A DNA stretch of 64,000 bases, taken from NCBI GenBank assembly GCA_963989245.1, contig OZ022342.1, positions 19,137,868 through 19,201,867 of the forward strand. The letters are read 5' to 3'. This stretch comes from Nansenia antarctica. Taxonomy: Eukaryota; Chordata; Actinopteri; Argentiniformes; Microstomatidae. The notes under the pieces were generated by a model, which saw only the letters and a program-made list of their open reading frames with translations, did no database searches and was not told the origin of the DNA. The position numbers and the translations under genes are program-made. Below are positions 52,473 to 64,000 of this stretch, in pieces (position 1 is the first letter of the stretch; the number at the start of each line of letters is the position of its first letter).

Positions 52473-55400
52473 GAAAAGGATAGAGAAACCAAAGCCATAG
52501 AGGGACTGGAGTTCTGAAAACTCAGTATGATCATTTTCAATGGTTGCCATATTGGCACCAACAGATGGAAGAAGAGTGTTTCCACTGGACCACTCTTCTT
52601 CCTTGTTCTCACCTGTAGACTATACAAGCGGTCTTCTGACAGGTAGAACAGTCCCAGAGGTCCTGGCCTGTTCTGTAGCATCGCCGTCTGCAATGGAAAG
52701 CATGAGATGTAAACAAACAAGGACACAAGAGACCTCTCTTTCTCCCTCACATCCTCCTCCCATTCCCCTTCACTCTCCCTCTCACTTTCTACAGTAGGCC
52801 CCTCTTTTTACCCATCTCTCTCTCTCTCCTATCCCTCTTCCTACCTCTTCCCGTCTCTCTCCAGTGTCCCATTCTACTTAATATTCCCTTAGTTCTCCCT
52901 CTCTCTCCTTCTGTCTTACCCCTTGCTCAGAGCGTGGCTCATCTCCAGGTCCTGGATGATGTTCAGCAGGGTGGTGATCCTGTCCTGGTTGGCAGCCAGG
53001 CTGGCCTCCACGTTCTGCAGTCGATGCTGGACAGGGGCAGGCCGGCTGCACTGTGGGGAGGGGGGCAGCAGCAAGGCTGCAGTGGCCGGGTGGGAGTGAG
53101 TCAGACGGGGGTCTTCTGGACAGTGGTACAAGGCTGCGCTGGATCGTGCTACCGGGCGGATCAGCCGGCGTGCCTCGTCAGAATGGATGAGGAAATAGGA
53201 TGCGGCGTGTGCCCGTGAGGGCGGCAAAAGGGGGTTGCACCTGATTGGGCCTTGATCGTAATCTGAGTGAAGGACTGTGGGACTTGAGTGTGATGGAAAA
53301 TCCAAGTCTGCATGGTTGACGTGTTTTGGCGTTTCAGTGAGGGACTTGGCACCTGCAGTAGTGTTTGTTTGCGGTGTGATGAATGGCCTAAGGTGGGTTT
53401 GGGTCTGTGGTGGGGAGGAAGGTGTGGTGGTGTTATCTCTGGAGGCCTGCTGCTTGTCACTACTACATTTAGGTTCGGTGTTTGCATGTGTGGCAGATGT
53501 GTGTGAAGTCATGTGATCTCTATCTGAGAATGTGTGCGGTTCCCATCCAGGTTTTGGCTGTGGTGTCACAGTGCATCCATGATGGAATATGTTTCTATTT
53601 CCCCATAGCTGTGTGTTCGCGTGACTCTGATGTGGTGTGTTTGTGTGTCTCTGATATTGTCTGTTAGTGTGTTCCTCATGTTGTGTATCAGTGCGTCCCT
53701 GCTGCTCTGCTTTTTGTGTCTCCATCCCGGCTATGTTTTTGGGTAGGTCAGTGACCTGTGATGGATTTGAGATTTTATGCTGTCCTTCCTCTTGCACCTG
53801 CGTTGCCATGACAGCATTACCCTGTGTTCTGTTTGGTATAGTCAATCGTCTAGGATAGGCATTTGTATGCATTGTTGGTTCAACAAAAGGCCTATCATGA
53901 ATGCTAGTGTTCATGTATTGTTCAGTGTGTGTGTTCAGATAGCTTGTGCTGTACTGTGTGTTTGTGTGTGACATGTCAGAACTGTCCGGTGGTTTATATG
54001 AGTGTGTCTGTGATGTGTCAGACAGAGGAGAGCGCCTGTCGTTGTGTGTCTGCCTCATGATCAGGTGAATCATGTGCGTTTTACCGTGAGTCAGCGATGT
54101 GGGAATTGAGGGATTATGAGAACGGTATGAATGTAATCCATTACTATGGTAAGAGTTTGTGTATGCCGTGTTCGCTGAGTGAGTGAATGTGGATGTGTGT
54201 GGTGGTGGTGGTGGTGGTGGTGGTGTGTCACTAAGGTTAGAAGCTTTAACTATGAGTAATGTGTCAACAGAGTCACGGAATGGTGTTGTATTCAATGTGT
54301 TTCCAGGACAACGGGGTGTAGCTGTGTGTGCTGCAGTATAAGGTTTAGGCATAGGGATATAGGATGGGTGACTAGGGTTAGGGGTTATAGTTGTGCGCCA
54401 TGTTGTGCAAGAGGTGTCCGATGTAGATATGTGTTGTGTGTTTGCAGTTTTTGGGATTGTAGTTGCGTGGGATGACATGTGATGAGAGCTACGGGGTGTC
54501 GTTTTGTGTGGTAGTAGTGTAGGTAGTTTTATTGCAGGTTTAAGTGGAGTAGCTGTGCGGAGTGTGTTAATAGGGTAAGGGGGAGTATTTATGTATGGTG
54601 CGTTTGCAGGTTTGGGGGGTGTAGTTGTAGGTGGTGTGTTTGCAGGTTTAAGGGGTGTAGTTGTAGGTGGTGTGTTTGCAGGTTTAAGGGGTGTAGTTGT
54701 ATATGGTGTATTTGCAGGTTTAAGGGGTGTAGTTGTCGGTGGTGTGTTTGCAGATTTAAGGGGGGTAAATATAGATGGTGTGTTTGCAGGTTTAAGTGGT
54801 GTAGTTGTAGGTGGTGTGCTTGCAGGTTTAAGGGGTGTAGTTATAGATGGTGTGTTTGCAGCTTTGGGGGGTGTAGTTGAAGGTGGTGTATTTGCAGGTT
54901 TAAGGGGTATAGTTGTAGGTGGTGTATTTGCAGGTTTAAGGGGTGTAGTTGTAGGTGGTGTGTTTGCAGGTTTAAGGGGTGTAGTTGTATATGGTGTATT
55001 TGCAGGTTTAAGGGGTGTAGTTGTAGGTGGTGTGCTTGCAGGTTTAAGGGGTGTAGTTATAGATGGTGTGTTTGCAGGTTTGGGGTGTGTAGTTGAAAGT
55101 GGTGTGTTTGCAGCTTTGGGGTGTGTAGTTGAAAGTGGTGTGTTTGCAGCTTTGGGGGGTATAGTTGTAGGTGGTGTATTTGCAGGTTTAAGGGGTATAG
55201 TTGTAGGTGGTGTATCTGCAGGTTTAAGGGGTATAGTTGTAGGTGGTGTATTTGCAGGTTTAAGGGGTGTAGTTGTAGGTGGTGTATTTGCAGGTTTAAG
55301 GGGTGTAGTTGTAGGTGGTGTGTTTGCAGGTTTAAGGGGTGTAGTTGTAGGTGGTGTGTTTGCAGGTTTAAGGGGTGTAGTTGTAGGTGGTGTGTTTGCA

Positions 55401-57337
55401 GGTTTAAGGGGTGTAGTTGAAGGTGGTGTGTTTGCAGGTTTGGGGGGTGTAGTTGTAGATGGTGTGTTTGCAGGTTTATGTTGAATAGATATGTGTACAT
55501 TGTTTGTGGGGTTATGTTGTGTGTTAGTGTGTGGTATTGTCTGTGGATGTTTCGAGTGTGTGTTAACGTGTGGTGTGTTGGATTGGGTGGCTATGGCCAT
55601 CTGGGGAGGCAATTTGAGTGTTGTTGGTCGGTTTGCAGGTTTATGGGGTGTAGTTGTAGGTGGTGTGTTTGTAGGTTTAAGGGGTGTAGTTGAAGGTGGT
55701 GTGTTTGCAGGTTTAAGGGGTGTAGTTGTAGGTGGTGTGTTTGCAGGTTTGGGGGGTGTAGTTGAAGGTGGTGTATTTGCAGGTTTGGGGGGTGTAGTTG
55801 TAGATGGTGTGTTTGCAGGTTTGGGGGGTGTAGTTGTAGATGGTGTGTTTGCAGGTTTATGTTGAATAGATATGTGTACATTGTTTGTGGGGTTATGTTG
55901 TATGTTAGTGTGTGGTGTTGTCTGTGGATGTTTCGAGTGTGTGTTAATGTGTGGTGTGTTGGATTGGGTGGCTATGGCCATCTGGGGAGGCAATTTGAGT
56001 GTTGTTGGTCGGGGAATGTTAATCAAATGCGTTGGAGTCTCAAGGGAGTTCAAGTTGGCGTCTGAGCGCCTTGACTCAATAGTTGCCTTGGTGACAGTGA
56101 TTGTTTTTGTGTGCAAGATGGTTGTGAGGCGAGTCTGTGTAGCGTTCTGGTCTCTGTGTGTCTGTAAGGGAGTGACCAGGGATTCTCTGGGGTCTCCACC
56201 AGTGGTATGCAGGGAGTATGGTTCTCCACCAGTGGAATGCAGGGAGTATGTAGGATAGGAAGTGTGAGCAATTGTTTGCTGGATTTCTCTGTTTTGAAGT
56301 GCAGGTTGTGGATTGACAGGCAGGTTAAGCCTTCTGTCTTTGTTGCTGTGAACATAGAAGTTCATGTGTGGGTTATTGGTTATGACGACTGTCTGTGTGA
56401 GTCGGCCAGGTTTGGGATCTCTGTCTAAATGCCTAGGAGGAACAAATGTTAAGTCTTTCTCTTTTTCATAATATGGAGGAGAGATATGGCGGGTGAGGTT
56501 GAGTAAAGGTAATGTTGGCAGGGCTGCTATATGTAGTATTTCCGAGGGGCATGCAGTAGAAGGGTTCTGTACTCCCAGTGTGCTAGACCCAGCTCCAGAC
56601 ACTGCAGACTGTCTCCCGCCGCAGTGGCTGCATATCCGGTGGGGTGGGGGAGCAGGTGGTCCCGCTGTTTTCCTAAAATGTGCCACAGGACGTTCTTTAG
56701 GTCTTAGTCCTTCCCCTCCACGAGAGGACATAGCCAAAACTGGATCCACCTCATCACTGCCATCGATACAAATCCCACCAATTGCCTCAGAGTCGACGAT
56801 GCTCCCATTGGTGTAACGAAGGTCTCGCCTCTCTTTGAGCCTGCCATTCAGCACACCCCCTGATAGATGTGGGTTGGTCTTGATTGCTCTGACATAGCAA
56901 TATGTCCCACTTTTCAACTGACTGGAGACCACATTCGCTGTGGGCTCATTGGTAAGCCCTTCAAAAGTCACACCCTTTTTGATCTTGGACTCTAAACTCC
57001 TCTGTTTTAAAAGAACACCTCTTTCCCTGCCACTCTTAATCGGTCTGACTCCCGCTTCGTCCTTTGCCTCCTTTGGAAAACCGACATTTGATGTGTGTGT
57101 AATCCTGCTGTCTGATTGGGTGGGGAATGTGTCCGCTAGTTTTGACCCTTGCTGCGTAAGTGGGGCTCTTATCCCAGGTGACGTCTGAACTCCGATGCTG
57201 CACTGGGGACCCCATGTCAGTGGCAGTGCTCCGCCAGCCCTCTCTCCTGCTGCGGTCCTCCAACCACGCACCCCCACCAGGGCGGGAACACCCAGCACTG
57301 GCACTGGAGTGGTCAGGTCAGCTGCCCGTCTCCCCAT
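52182..57337 (-). CDS. insyn2b: INSYN2 (FAM196) family inhibitory synaptic factor, repeat-expanded
   Basis: Exons: complement 52920-57337, 52613-52687 and 52182-52401, joined in phase 2 at both junctions, giving 1570 aa. The C-terminus is diagnostic: a coiled coil with LQNVEASLAANQDRITTLLN and IIQDLEMSHALSKG, then across the first junction RRCYRTGQDLWDCSTCQKTA, and across the second CIVYSVEYDFRQQERRFLEV. This cysteine-containing tail is the FAM196 signature. The N-terminus has CSIGVQTSPGIR. INSYN2 proteins are reported at inhibitory (gephyrin-containing) postsynapses. The middle (about residues 480-920) is a Pro/Thr-rich tandem repeat. I prefer INSYN2B over INSYN2A because of linkage to an H2-like receptor, since both are on human 5q35 from memory. 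The start is the first Met after an in-frame stop; an 11-codon upstream ORF precedes it. Confidence 0.85.
52613..52687 (-). CDS. insyn2b: insyn2b middle exon (75 nt)
   Basis: Acceptor TTCCATTGCAG, donor CTACAG|gtgaga. It encodes RRCYRTGQDLWDCSTCQKTA and CIVY, with four Cys, the core of the FAM196 tail. Joined in phase 2 on both sides. Confidence 0.9.
52920..57337 (-). CDS. insyn2b: insyn2b exon with coding minisatellite
   Basis: A 4418-nt coding exon, with acceptor CCCCATAG about 95 bp upstream of the Met, and donor AAGGG|gtaaga. It contains a poly-Pro tract (SDTPPPPPPPPHTS) from a (GGT)n run near 54199-54223. Its end encodes the coiled coil. Apart from the ends, the composition is Thr, Pro, His and Asn-rich and probably disordered. 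Long plus-strand open frames over the repeat (up to 297 codons of GVVVGGVFAGLR-type) are antisense shadows. Confidence 0.88.
54590..55870 (-). repeat. 36-bp coding minisatellite in insyn2b
   Basis: Two blocks (54590-55480 and 55625-55866) of a 36-bp unit encoding the 12-mer KPANTPPTTTPL with variants, about 30 copies in total. The blocks are separated by about 145 bp (55481-55625) encoding HVNTHSKHPQTIPHTNTQHN-type sequence. That spacer is itself repeated at 55862-56013, so a whole block plus spacer was duplicated. The unit length keeps the frame. Confidence 0.93.
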
Positions 57338-57439
57338 CGCCTGGCCAAGACGTGGATCAGAGGCCTGAAATCCCAGGAGCGCTGGGGTCCATCTTCACTA
57401 TTCCATCTATGGGGAAAGTCAAGATTAATTTACTGTGAA

Positions 57440-59488
57440 GATTATTGTATCTCATTTTGAGGTGGCATATCATCACTCCGAAGATGTATTTAATGAAAAA
57501 AAAAAGAAACGATATACCGACTGCACAATTGAATTCAAACACTGTACACATCAAGGGCTCTGAAAAGAAGGGAAAAAAATGCCCATATGCAGCAGAAAAT
57601 AGAGGACAAGCAGAGGTCTAAAGCCTTATTAGCAGATTGTAGATACAGTATCATTATGTATAACAGACTGTTTCAGATCTTCAAACAAATATGAAATAGT
57701 TTGGATGGAAATAACCTTCACTAAAAAGTGAGTGAATGGTTGACATTATGTGAATGTATATGTTAGGGGTGTTGTTTTTAAAACCAAGTACTCCAACTAT
57801 GTACCATCATAACAGGAAAATGACACAGGACAGGGGCTGACGTGGCTACTTTAGACAGACAGGAAACACAGGTAAACACAAACAAATAGGACACTTTCCC
57901 CGGATCCACACGCCTACCTTTCCCAGCCCTTAGTAAGTAGACAAAGTGGATTCTGTAGAGGATAAGGCAGCGTCCAGATATCCTTGTTTCTTTTAAGCTT
58001 ACACTTCCCTCCAATCACATAGTCACAGCACGACTCCAGCAGTGACCTCTCTCCCTGTCTCCCACGGTTACCTGTGCCATACTGGGCAGCCTATCACACT
58101 GTCCTCTCCTGTGTTTAGCCCACCTTGGCCACGGGGGATAATGTATGCATTTATGCTAACGACTTCATTAAATCCTGACAAGGGAAAATTAATTAGTGAC
58201 ACTGTATGCTTTTAACTGTCACGCTAAATGCCAGGGTAGCAGCGCGTGTGTTTTTACTGATGCATGCAACTACTGTACAGTTCAGTGGCTACCACAAGGA
58301 CAATAGTGTATGTTTGCAGTGTGTGGTTTGTGTAGTGTGTGTGTGTGTGTGTGGAAGAGAGAGAAAGAGAGAGAAGAGGGGGAGGGGAGTGCCAAAATAC
58401 TGTGTGTGTATTTGCTGATACAGTAAAGACCTCAAGACAAGTGTGTGCATGCACTGATGTGTGACTGAGTGCGTGCATGCAAAATATTTTTGGTCAAACA
58501 GCCCCCACCACCCACCCCCCAGCGCCAGAGCTTAATGCAGTGTTGTCAAAATCGCAGGCAGATCATGTAGTTATTTGTGCCCGAGGGCGCCACTCTTTGG
58601 TTGTAACCCTCATCTGATGTCCCTCTGTAATAGTCAGTGACAACTGCCCTAACCCTTCCACTAACACAGTGTATCAATGCGCCAATACGTCCCTGTCTGA
58701 AGTGAGCAAATAGGGAGAAATACTGTCCTTGCATCACCACTAGATAAGGACTATCTTATGTATTATAAGGAACCTGTCCCATGCCCTAGGTCTTGAATCT
58801 TGACCCGGTCACTAAGCATGTTTTGGGTGACTTACCATTGTGTGCGTTTGGCAAGCCTTGGGTCTCGCTGCGCCACGTCTCACTTTGTCCTTTAGTTGTT
58901 CAGAGTCCAGTTGTGGGGGGGGTCTCCCTCTCCCCCCTGCTTCAGTCGCCAGCTCGCCTCTGCTCCCAGTTAAGAGGAGGGGTGGGGGTGGGGTAGGGGG
59001 TGGGAGAGGACGAGGGGAGGGGTGGGGCGGGGGTGGTTGGTTTGGGGGGCTCTGACCTAGTCCCCCTGGGTGAAGTTTAACTCCTTCTCTCTGTCAGTCC
59101 CTTTGTGACACGCTCAAACTCATAAGAGTATGCAGGCTAACAATGGTGCATAGCCATATTCCCCCTTGACAAGTATTCCAGAAGCTCCGAGTCCTAACTA
59201 ATCTGGCTCTCTCAGACTAGGCATGTAGTCCTGCTGCGTCCTCAGTTTATTCCTTTTCTTCTTCTTCTTCTTCTTTTGTTTTGGTCCCTCTTCCCTTTCC
59301 TCTCTCCCTCTTCCCTCTCCGCTCCGTTCACATCACAGCATCAACGTGCACTGCCCTCCATCTCTCAGACCAACTATCCCTCTCCCTCCCTTCCTCTCTC
59401 TCCTTCTCTCTCCCTATCCCTTTTCTCATGCGCACATACACAGATTTATAGCAGGGTGGGGGGCATCCTAAATTCAGCTGAGGGGTGT

Positions 59489-59529
<41 letters not shown>

Positions 59530-59605
59530 GTGTGCATGTGTATCTCTGCGCGCGCGTGTGTGTGTGTGAGTGTGTGTGTGTGTGTGTGTGTGAGTGTGTG
59601 TGTGA

Positions 59606-59655
<50 letters not shown>

Positions 59656-61777
59656 GAAGGAAGTGACTAACATCACAACATCACAATTATAGGGACTGTG
59701 TGAAAAGTACCATGAGTCATAAAAAGCAAGATAACTGAGCTCTAAGGTATCAATTCAGCAGAGTGAGAGTGAGAGTTTTCCTCGGTCTCTTAACTCATCA
59801 TGTGAGTGAGAGGGGTTTTACCAAACTTTTACCAGACCATTTTGAACCACTAGAAAGGAAAGAATTAAAATAATTGAAACTGCTGTCATTGCCCTATTAT
59901 TCAGGTAGCATCTTTAATACTGATTGTAATACAGGACGTTATCAATGTGTATCCAATGATGATGATCCAATACCTCATTCTAAAAATAATAATACAAACA
60001 TTTTTTACATTTGAATTTGATATTGACAAAATAATAATTCCAAACACTACAGTGTAAGCAGAGTTTAGATACACATTATAGCTTATATATTAGGGGACTG
60101 TAATACTATGTAAAAATAAGTACAGTATATTCAATTTTAAAAGAGAAACACAATGAACAGCCTTCTACTCATCTGTGTTAGTAGCAGTTGCTATCTAAAG
60201 CTATTGTGAAAAGAAACATAAATCTGTAGGAAACAATACAATAGGATTGAAAAGTATGGTACTGTACCTAACAGAGTTGTAGTCAATATTCAAAACAGCA
60301 TTTCTTTATTGCAGGAAAACATTAACAACGTTTTGCATAATTAATCATTTCATTACCTCTATTATCTTGAGTCGTATTTTTCCTGGTTTGGTTAATTGCT
60401 GCCATCTACTGTCCCAAAATATACTCTACTACGTTACCTAAGTAATCACAGTGGCACATGAAAACATATTCAAATATTTGTTATTCGTCATTAATTGGAC
60501 AGACTACATAATACCAAGAGAATTGTCATGACAACAGCTTTGGTATTCACTTCATATTGGGAAGAGCAGGAAGCCACAAAAGGTGTTATGATTTCTAGAA
60601 TCATCATAAACCCTCATATTGGTCTCCCACCTCCAGATGTAGCGCAGCTGCATTGGATACAAACCTTATACGACCATCACTCCCATATTCATCTACATAC
60701 ATAACTGACTGATCATGTTTAAACAAATAACCACTGATCCAGTTTGAATTAAGGTAACCATGAATTGTACATCTAAAGAAGTAGACTCCTCCCGCTGGTG
60801 AGGTGAATATACCTATATCAGGAGAAAAGCATGGACAGATCTCAGTCTCCTGTTGACAACAGTAGCCTCATGTTAGAAATGAACTCCACTTGAGCTCTTT
60901 AAGCATCAGATAACTGTGTGTGCTTGTGAATGCTTGACGGTATTATGATACCTATAGATGGGTTGTATTGGTTGCTGTAGTTTGTGAAGATGTTCTTGTA
61001 GACCAAAGTGGTTAGAGGATTGAAGCGTCCCAAGGTGCCACTGTGTTGTCCTGTTCAATGCTGCATTGTTATGCCTCTTGGCCAGGTGGTTATTGTAAAG
61101 GAGAATTGGTTCTCTTATCTGACTTAAATGAACGTGTTGACTTATCTGCTTAAATGAAGGTGAAATAATACTAATACGTTTTTTATTTTGTCACCTGTTT
61201 TCTCTTTCTCCAGTTTTTATATATATATATATAGTACAGTATGAGTCTGGTGGCAATTCAGCAATGTAAATACCTAGGTTCTGTATTTTCAGCTTCTCTA
61301 CTTGGCTTTTTGTGACAACCAACTTCACTCTCTGTTGAACCACCATTTCTCTCAGCTCTCTTAGCTCAGCCAGATGTCAGTCTATCAGTCTGTCTGTCAG
61401 TAGAGGCAACTCTATGTCACTCAGCCTGACGTCTTCACGATTGTGTGCGCAACATAGAGCAAACAGTATCTTTAGCGATACTACAACAGCCCTCATCTTA
61501 ATAACACAATATTATCCTCCTCTCAACATCTAAACTTGGTGTAGTGTGTCTTCCTGAATACTCAATGCCCATGTCTCAGTTGAGATTATATAAACTGTCT
61601 GGAAATTATTCAAAAGAAAAACAAGGTTAAGACCTTAAGATAAAACAGTCCTCAAGGTTATCTTACAACAATTTACATTCATATCTGATCCTGTGTGACA
61701 GAATAATAACTTAAAGTCTTTATTTTATTTTATTATTTTCATATGACTAGGCCATTGAATAATAAGATAATGTCATG

Positions 61778-61819
<42 letters not shown>

Positions 61820-63109
61820 TTTTAATTATTGAAAAGGAGATAAACATTAGTTTCACCATGTTTTATAGGTTTACAGTAAATTGAATGGTTCATGTACTCT
61901 GTCTGAATTAAGGACACACACTCTTTCCCCATATTCCAAATCCCTTCTTCTCTTTCACTCTGGCCGTCTGACTTTCATATATAGTATGTTGCTTATGCAT
62001 ACAGTCATCCCACCATTTCCAAGAAAACACACTAGATGTCAGTCTTGCCCCACTAATCCTCAATCATGTCAGGGAAAGTGATGCCATAATGATAGTTCCA
62101 TATCAGTGTGAAAATGAATCACACCACCCTTGTATGAGATCATATAAAGGTGCTTCACTATAAACATACAGTATTACACAGAGCCCTTTTAAATCAAACA
62201 ATTACTATTAGGTTAAAGTAGAGATTCTCCGCTTTTATTTAAGGATATTTGTGTACATGTTGGTTTCATCATTCAGATATTACAACACTTGCATAGTCCC
62301 TCCTATTTCAGGGTACCCAAAAGTAATGGGACAATTAGCTTGCCAGGTGTTTCTGATGTTTGCCAGATGGTTTCCTTCACATCATGTGTGCACGGATAAG
62401 AGAGCCCTCATTGATGGCTTGACAACGCACCACTAGATCAATTTCACTTGCACTTATCCCAGTTCCATCTTACAAAAACAACTATGGTCAGAGATAATTT
62501 TTTCACACATATACTAAAATCTGGATGGAGATCCCATACATTACAGCAACAACCTCCATCTCATATTTCAAACAGGCATATAAACACCGTCTGAGGGAAG
62601 GATACACCTGCAACCATTGATCCAACTCTCATATACCGTCTTACTCACTCCCTTAAGTCCAGTCCTTTCTAGTTCTGTGTAGCTGTTTATGTTTTCCAGT
62701 TGTCTTCCTTCTGTGACAGTTCCCACTTTTACTTCTTGTATTGTTTATGTGATTCAGTCTGTTTGTGCTGCAGAACATTGCGCTGCAACACATGTTAACT
62801 TCTGTAATGTTCCTTTTCATGTTTTCCTGTATAATAAGAAAGAAAGAAAGAAAGAATGAAAGAAAGTAAGAAGAGGAGACTTAAGGCAAAACGTCCTCAA
62901 TACATCCGCTGAAGATGGCTGCAGTACCGGCCTAGCGGAGCAGCATCAGAGAAGATACCCAGTGTCTGGTAGGGTCACAGACTTCAGGCAGTTATTGCAT
63001 GCGTGTTGTAGCATTACATATAAGTTCACATGTTTCAGAACTCATATGCATTGTAACGTGATGTCTTTGTCCAGTTTGAGGGAAAGTATATACATTGGGA
63101 TAGTGACTG

Positions 63110-63160
<51 letters not shown>

Positions 63161-63669
63161 GGCTCACAATATCTGGATGGAGGCATCTTTGTTGATTTTT
63201 TGTTAACTAAATTATAATGTAACAAAAAAGTAAACAGATTTACATTTTCATTGTTTTTGGTTCAATTACATCACTTTATCTATAGATATTGTTTGAAAGA
63301 AGATCATAATATATGTTCAAATCTCAAAAAAAAATAACAAAAAAATTCACGGGGGTCCTAATTATACATGCATGTATTATATACCCATATACAGTATATA
63401 TATATATATATCAGCTGGTTGTCCCCTGCATATGCTTGAATACAGCTTGTTGTCACTACAGGCTGAACTCCCTTTAAGTGGTAATTCATCCATGACAACT
63501 GAACATTAGTGCTTCATTTGGACATTTGAAAATGTCAAAAATCTTTTGTTGAAACCAATATGTACACAATTACCATCAAATAAAAGCTGGGACATCTCTA
63601 CTTTAATCTTACAGTAATTGTTTGAATATCAATTATTATTATTGAATTCATTTCAAATCCAAACTCTTG

Positions 63670-63718
<49 letters not shown>

Positions 63719-64000
63719 TGTGCACGCCTGGCGCACATGCATGTGTGTGTACCTGTGATTGTGTCTAATTGCCATCGTCTACCCATGGTAGGCCATGTGG
63801 ATGCTAATTAATTTAAGTGAATTGTTCTGTTGACCTCCAGCACTGAAGTACTTTTCTGTGTTTGCTGCATTTTTATTGCCCCCCCATTTCCTGAACATTC
63901 TGTGACTTACAACAGCTAATTTGAATAAAACCAATTAGCGAGTGGAACTGTAGGGAGAGACATCTCACAGAACATGGTTTTCACATTTCTGTAGATGGCT
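57440..64000. other. Region 5' of insyn2b, no second gene recognised
   Basis: Contains upstream intron and presumably 5'-UTR exons and the promoter of insyn2b, none assigned. Simple repeats: (GT)n plus (AG)n at 59485-59645, (GT)n at 61780-61815, (GAAA)n at 62840-62868, (CT)n at 63113-63157, (GT)n at 63673-63721. A possible LINE 3' end (FKQAYKHRLREGYTCNH, plus strand) lies at about 62520-62870. Confidence 0.5.
58970..59050 (+). promoter_or_regulatory. G-rich block, possible G-quadruplex region 5' of insyn2b
   Basis: About 80 bp with many runs of 3-6 G (e.g. GGGGTGGGGGTGGGGTAGGG). It fits the G-quadruplex pattern many times over on the plus strand. It lies about 1.7 kb upstream of the insyn2b start codon, among GC-richer sequence, so it may belong to a promoter. 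Function is inferred. Confidence 0.45.

Noticed and set aside
54591..55865. Plus-strand open frames encoding GVVVGGVFAGLR-type repeats
   Set aside because: Antisense shadow of the in-frame insyn2b minisatellite; the minus strand has the family signatures and proper splice sites.
1..64000. CRISPR arrays, operons or other prokaryotic-type systems
   Set aside because: The DNA is vertebrate: spliced genes, fish transposons and microsatellites. The tandem repeats have no unique spacers.

Overview
This is eukaryotic DNA from a ray-finned fish, almost certainly a salmonid. The genes have introns with GT/AG splice sites. Long (CA)n and (CT)n tracts are abundant, and the interspersed repeats are typical of salmonids: a Sleeping-Beauty-type Tc1 element, the short palindromic repeats near 7.46 kb and 45.0 kb, a LINE 3' tail near 15.1 kb, and the 'ATTTAGCAGACGCC' repeat in three copies. 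No prokaryotic features, CRISPR arrays or functional RNA genes were found.

Three protein-coding genes can be reconstructed. (1) Positions 15.8-35.1 kb, plus strand: a 17-exon PARP14-type gene (1893 aa). It has RRM/KH-like RNA-binding repeats, three macrodomains, a WWE domain and a C-terminal ADP-ribosyltransferase domain. An interferon-response-type GAAA repeat lies about 70 bp upstream of its ATG, as expected for an interferon-stimulated gene. (2) Positions 37.5-39.3 kb, minus strand: a two-exon histamine H2 receptor-like GPCR (386 aa) whose two transmembrane-5 ligand-contact positions differ from those of mammalian H2. (3) Positions 52.2-57.3 kb, minus strand: a three-exon INSYN2 (FAM196) gene, probably INSYN2B. 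Its main exon is swollen by a coding minisatellite of 12-residue Pro/Thr-rich repeats, giving 1570 aa, about three times the length I recall for mammalian INSYN2 proteins. From memory, HRH2 and INSYN2B both lie on human 5q35, so genes 2 and 3 look like an old linked pair. I see no functional link between PARP14 and the other two.

Layout: 1-15.7 kb is repeat-rich intergenic DNA (LINE fragments, a Tc1 relic, a foldback MITE, a 1-kb 33-bp minisatellite, a 5S-like fragment and a SINE). The PARP14 introns hold three hAT-superfamily insertions, each with terminal inverted repeats and an exact 8-bp target duplication, plus a mariner-like element and a decayed Ty3/gypsy gag. The HRH2 intron holds a TTAA-flanked MITE. 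39.3-52.2 kb has no recognised gene, apart from one unexplained exon-like frame at 47.63-47.85 kb. 57.4-64 kb is the region 5' of INSYN2B and includes a strong G-rich block at 58.97-59.05 kb. Exon joins were deduced by hand from reading frame and splice sites; no transcript or database search was available.
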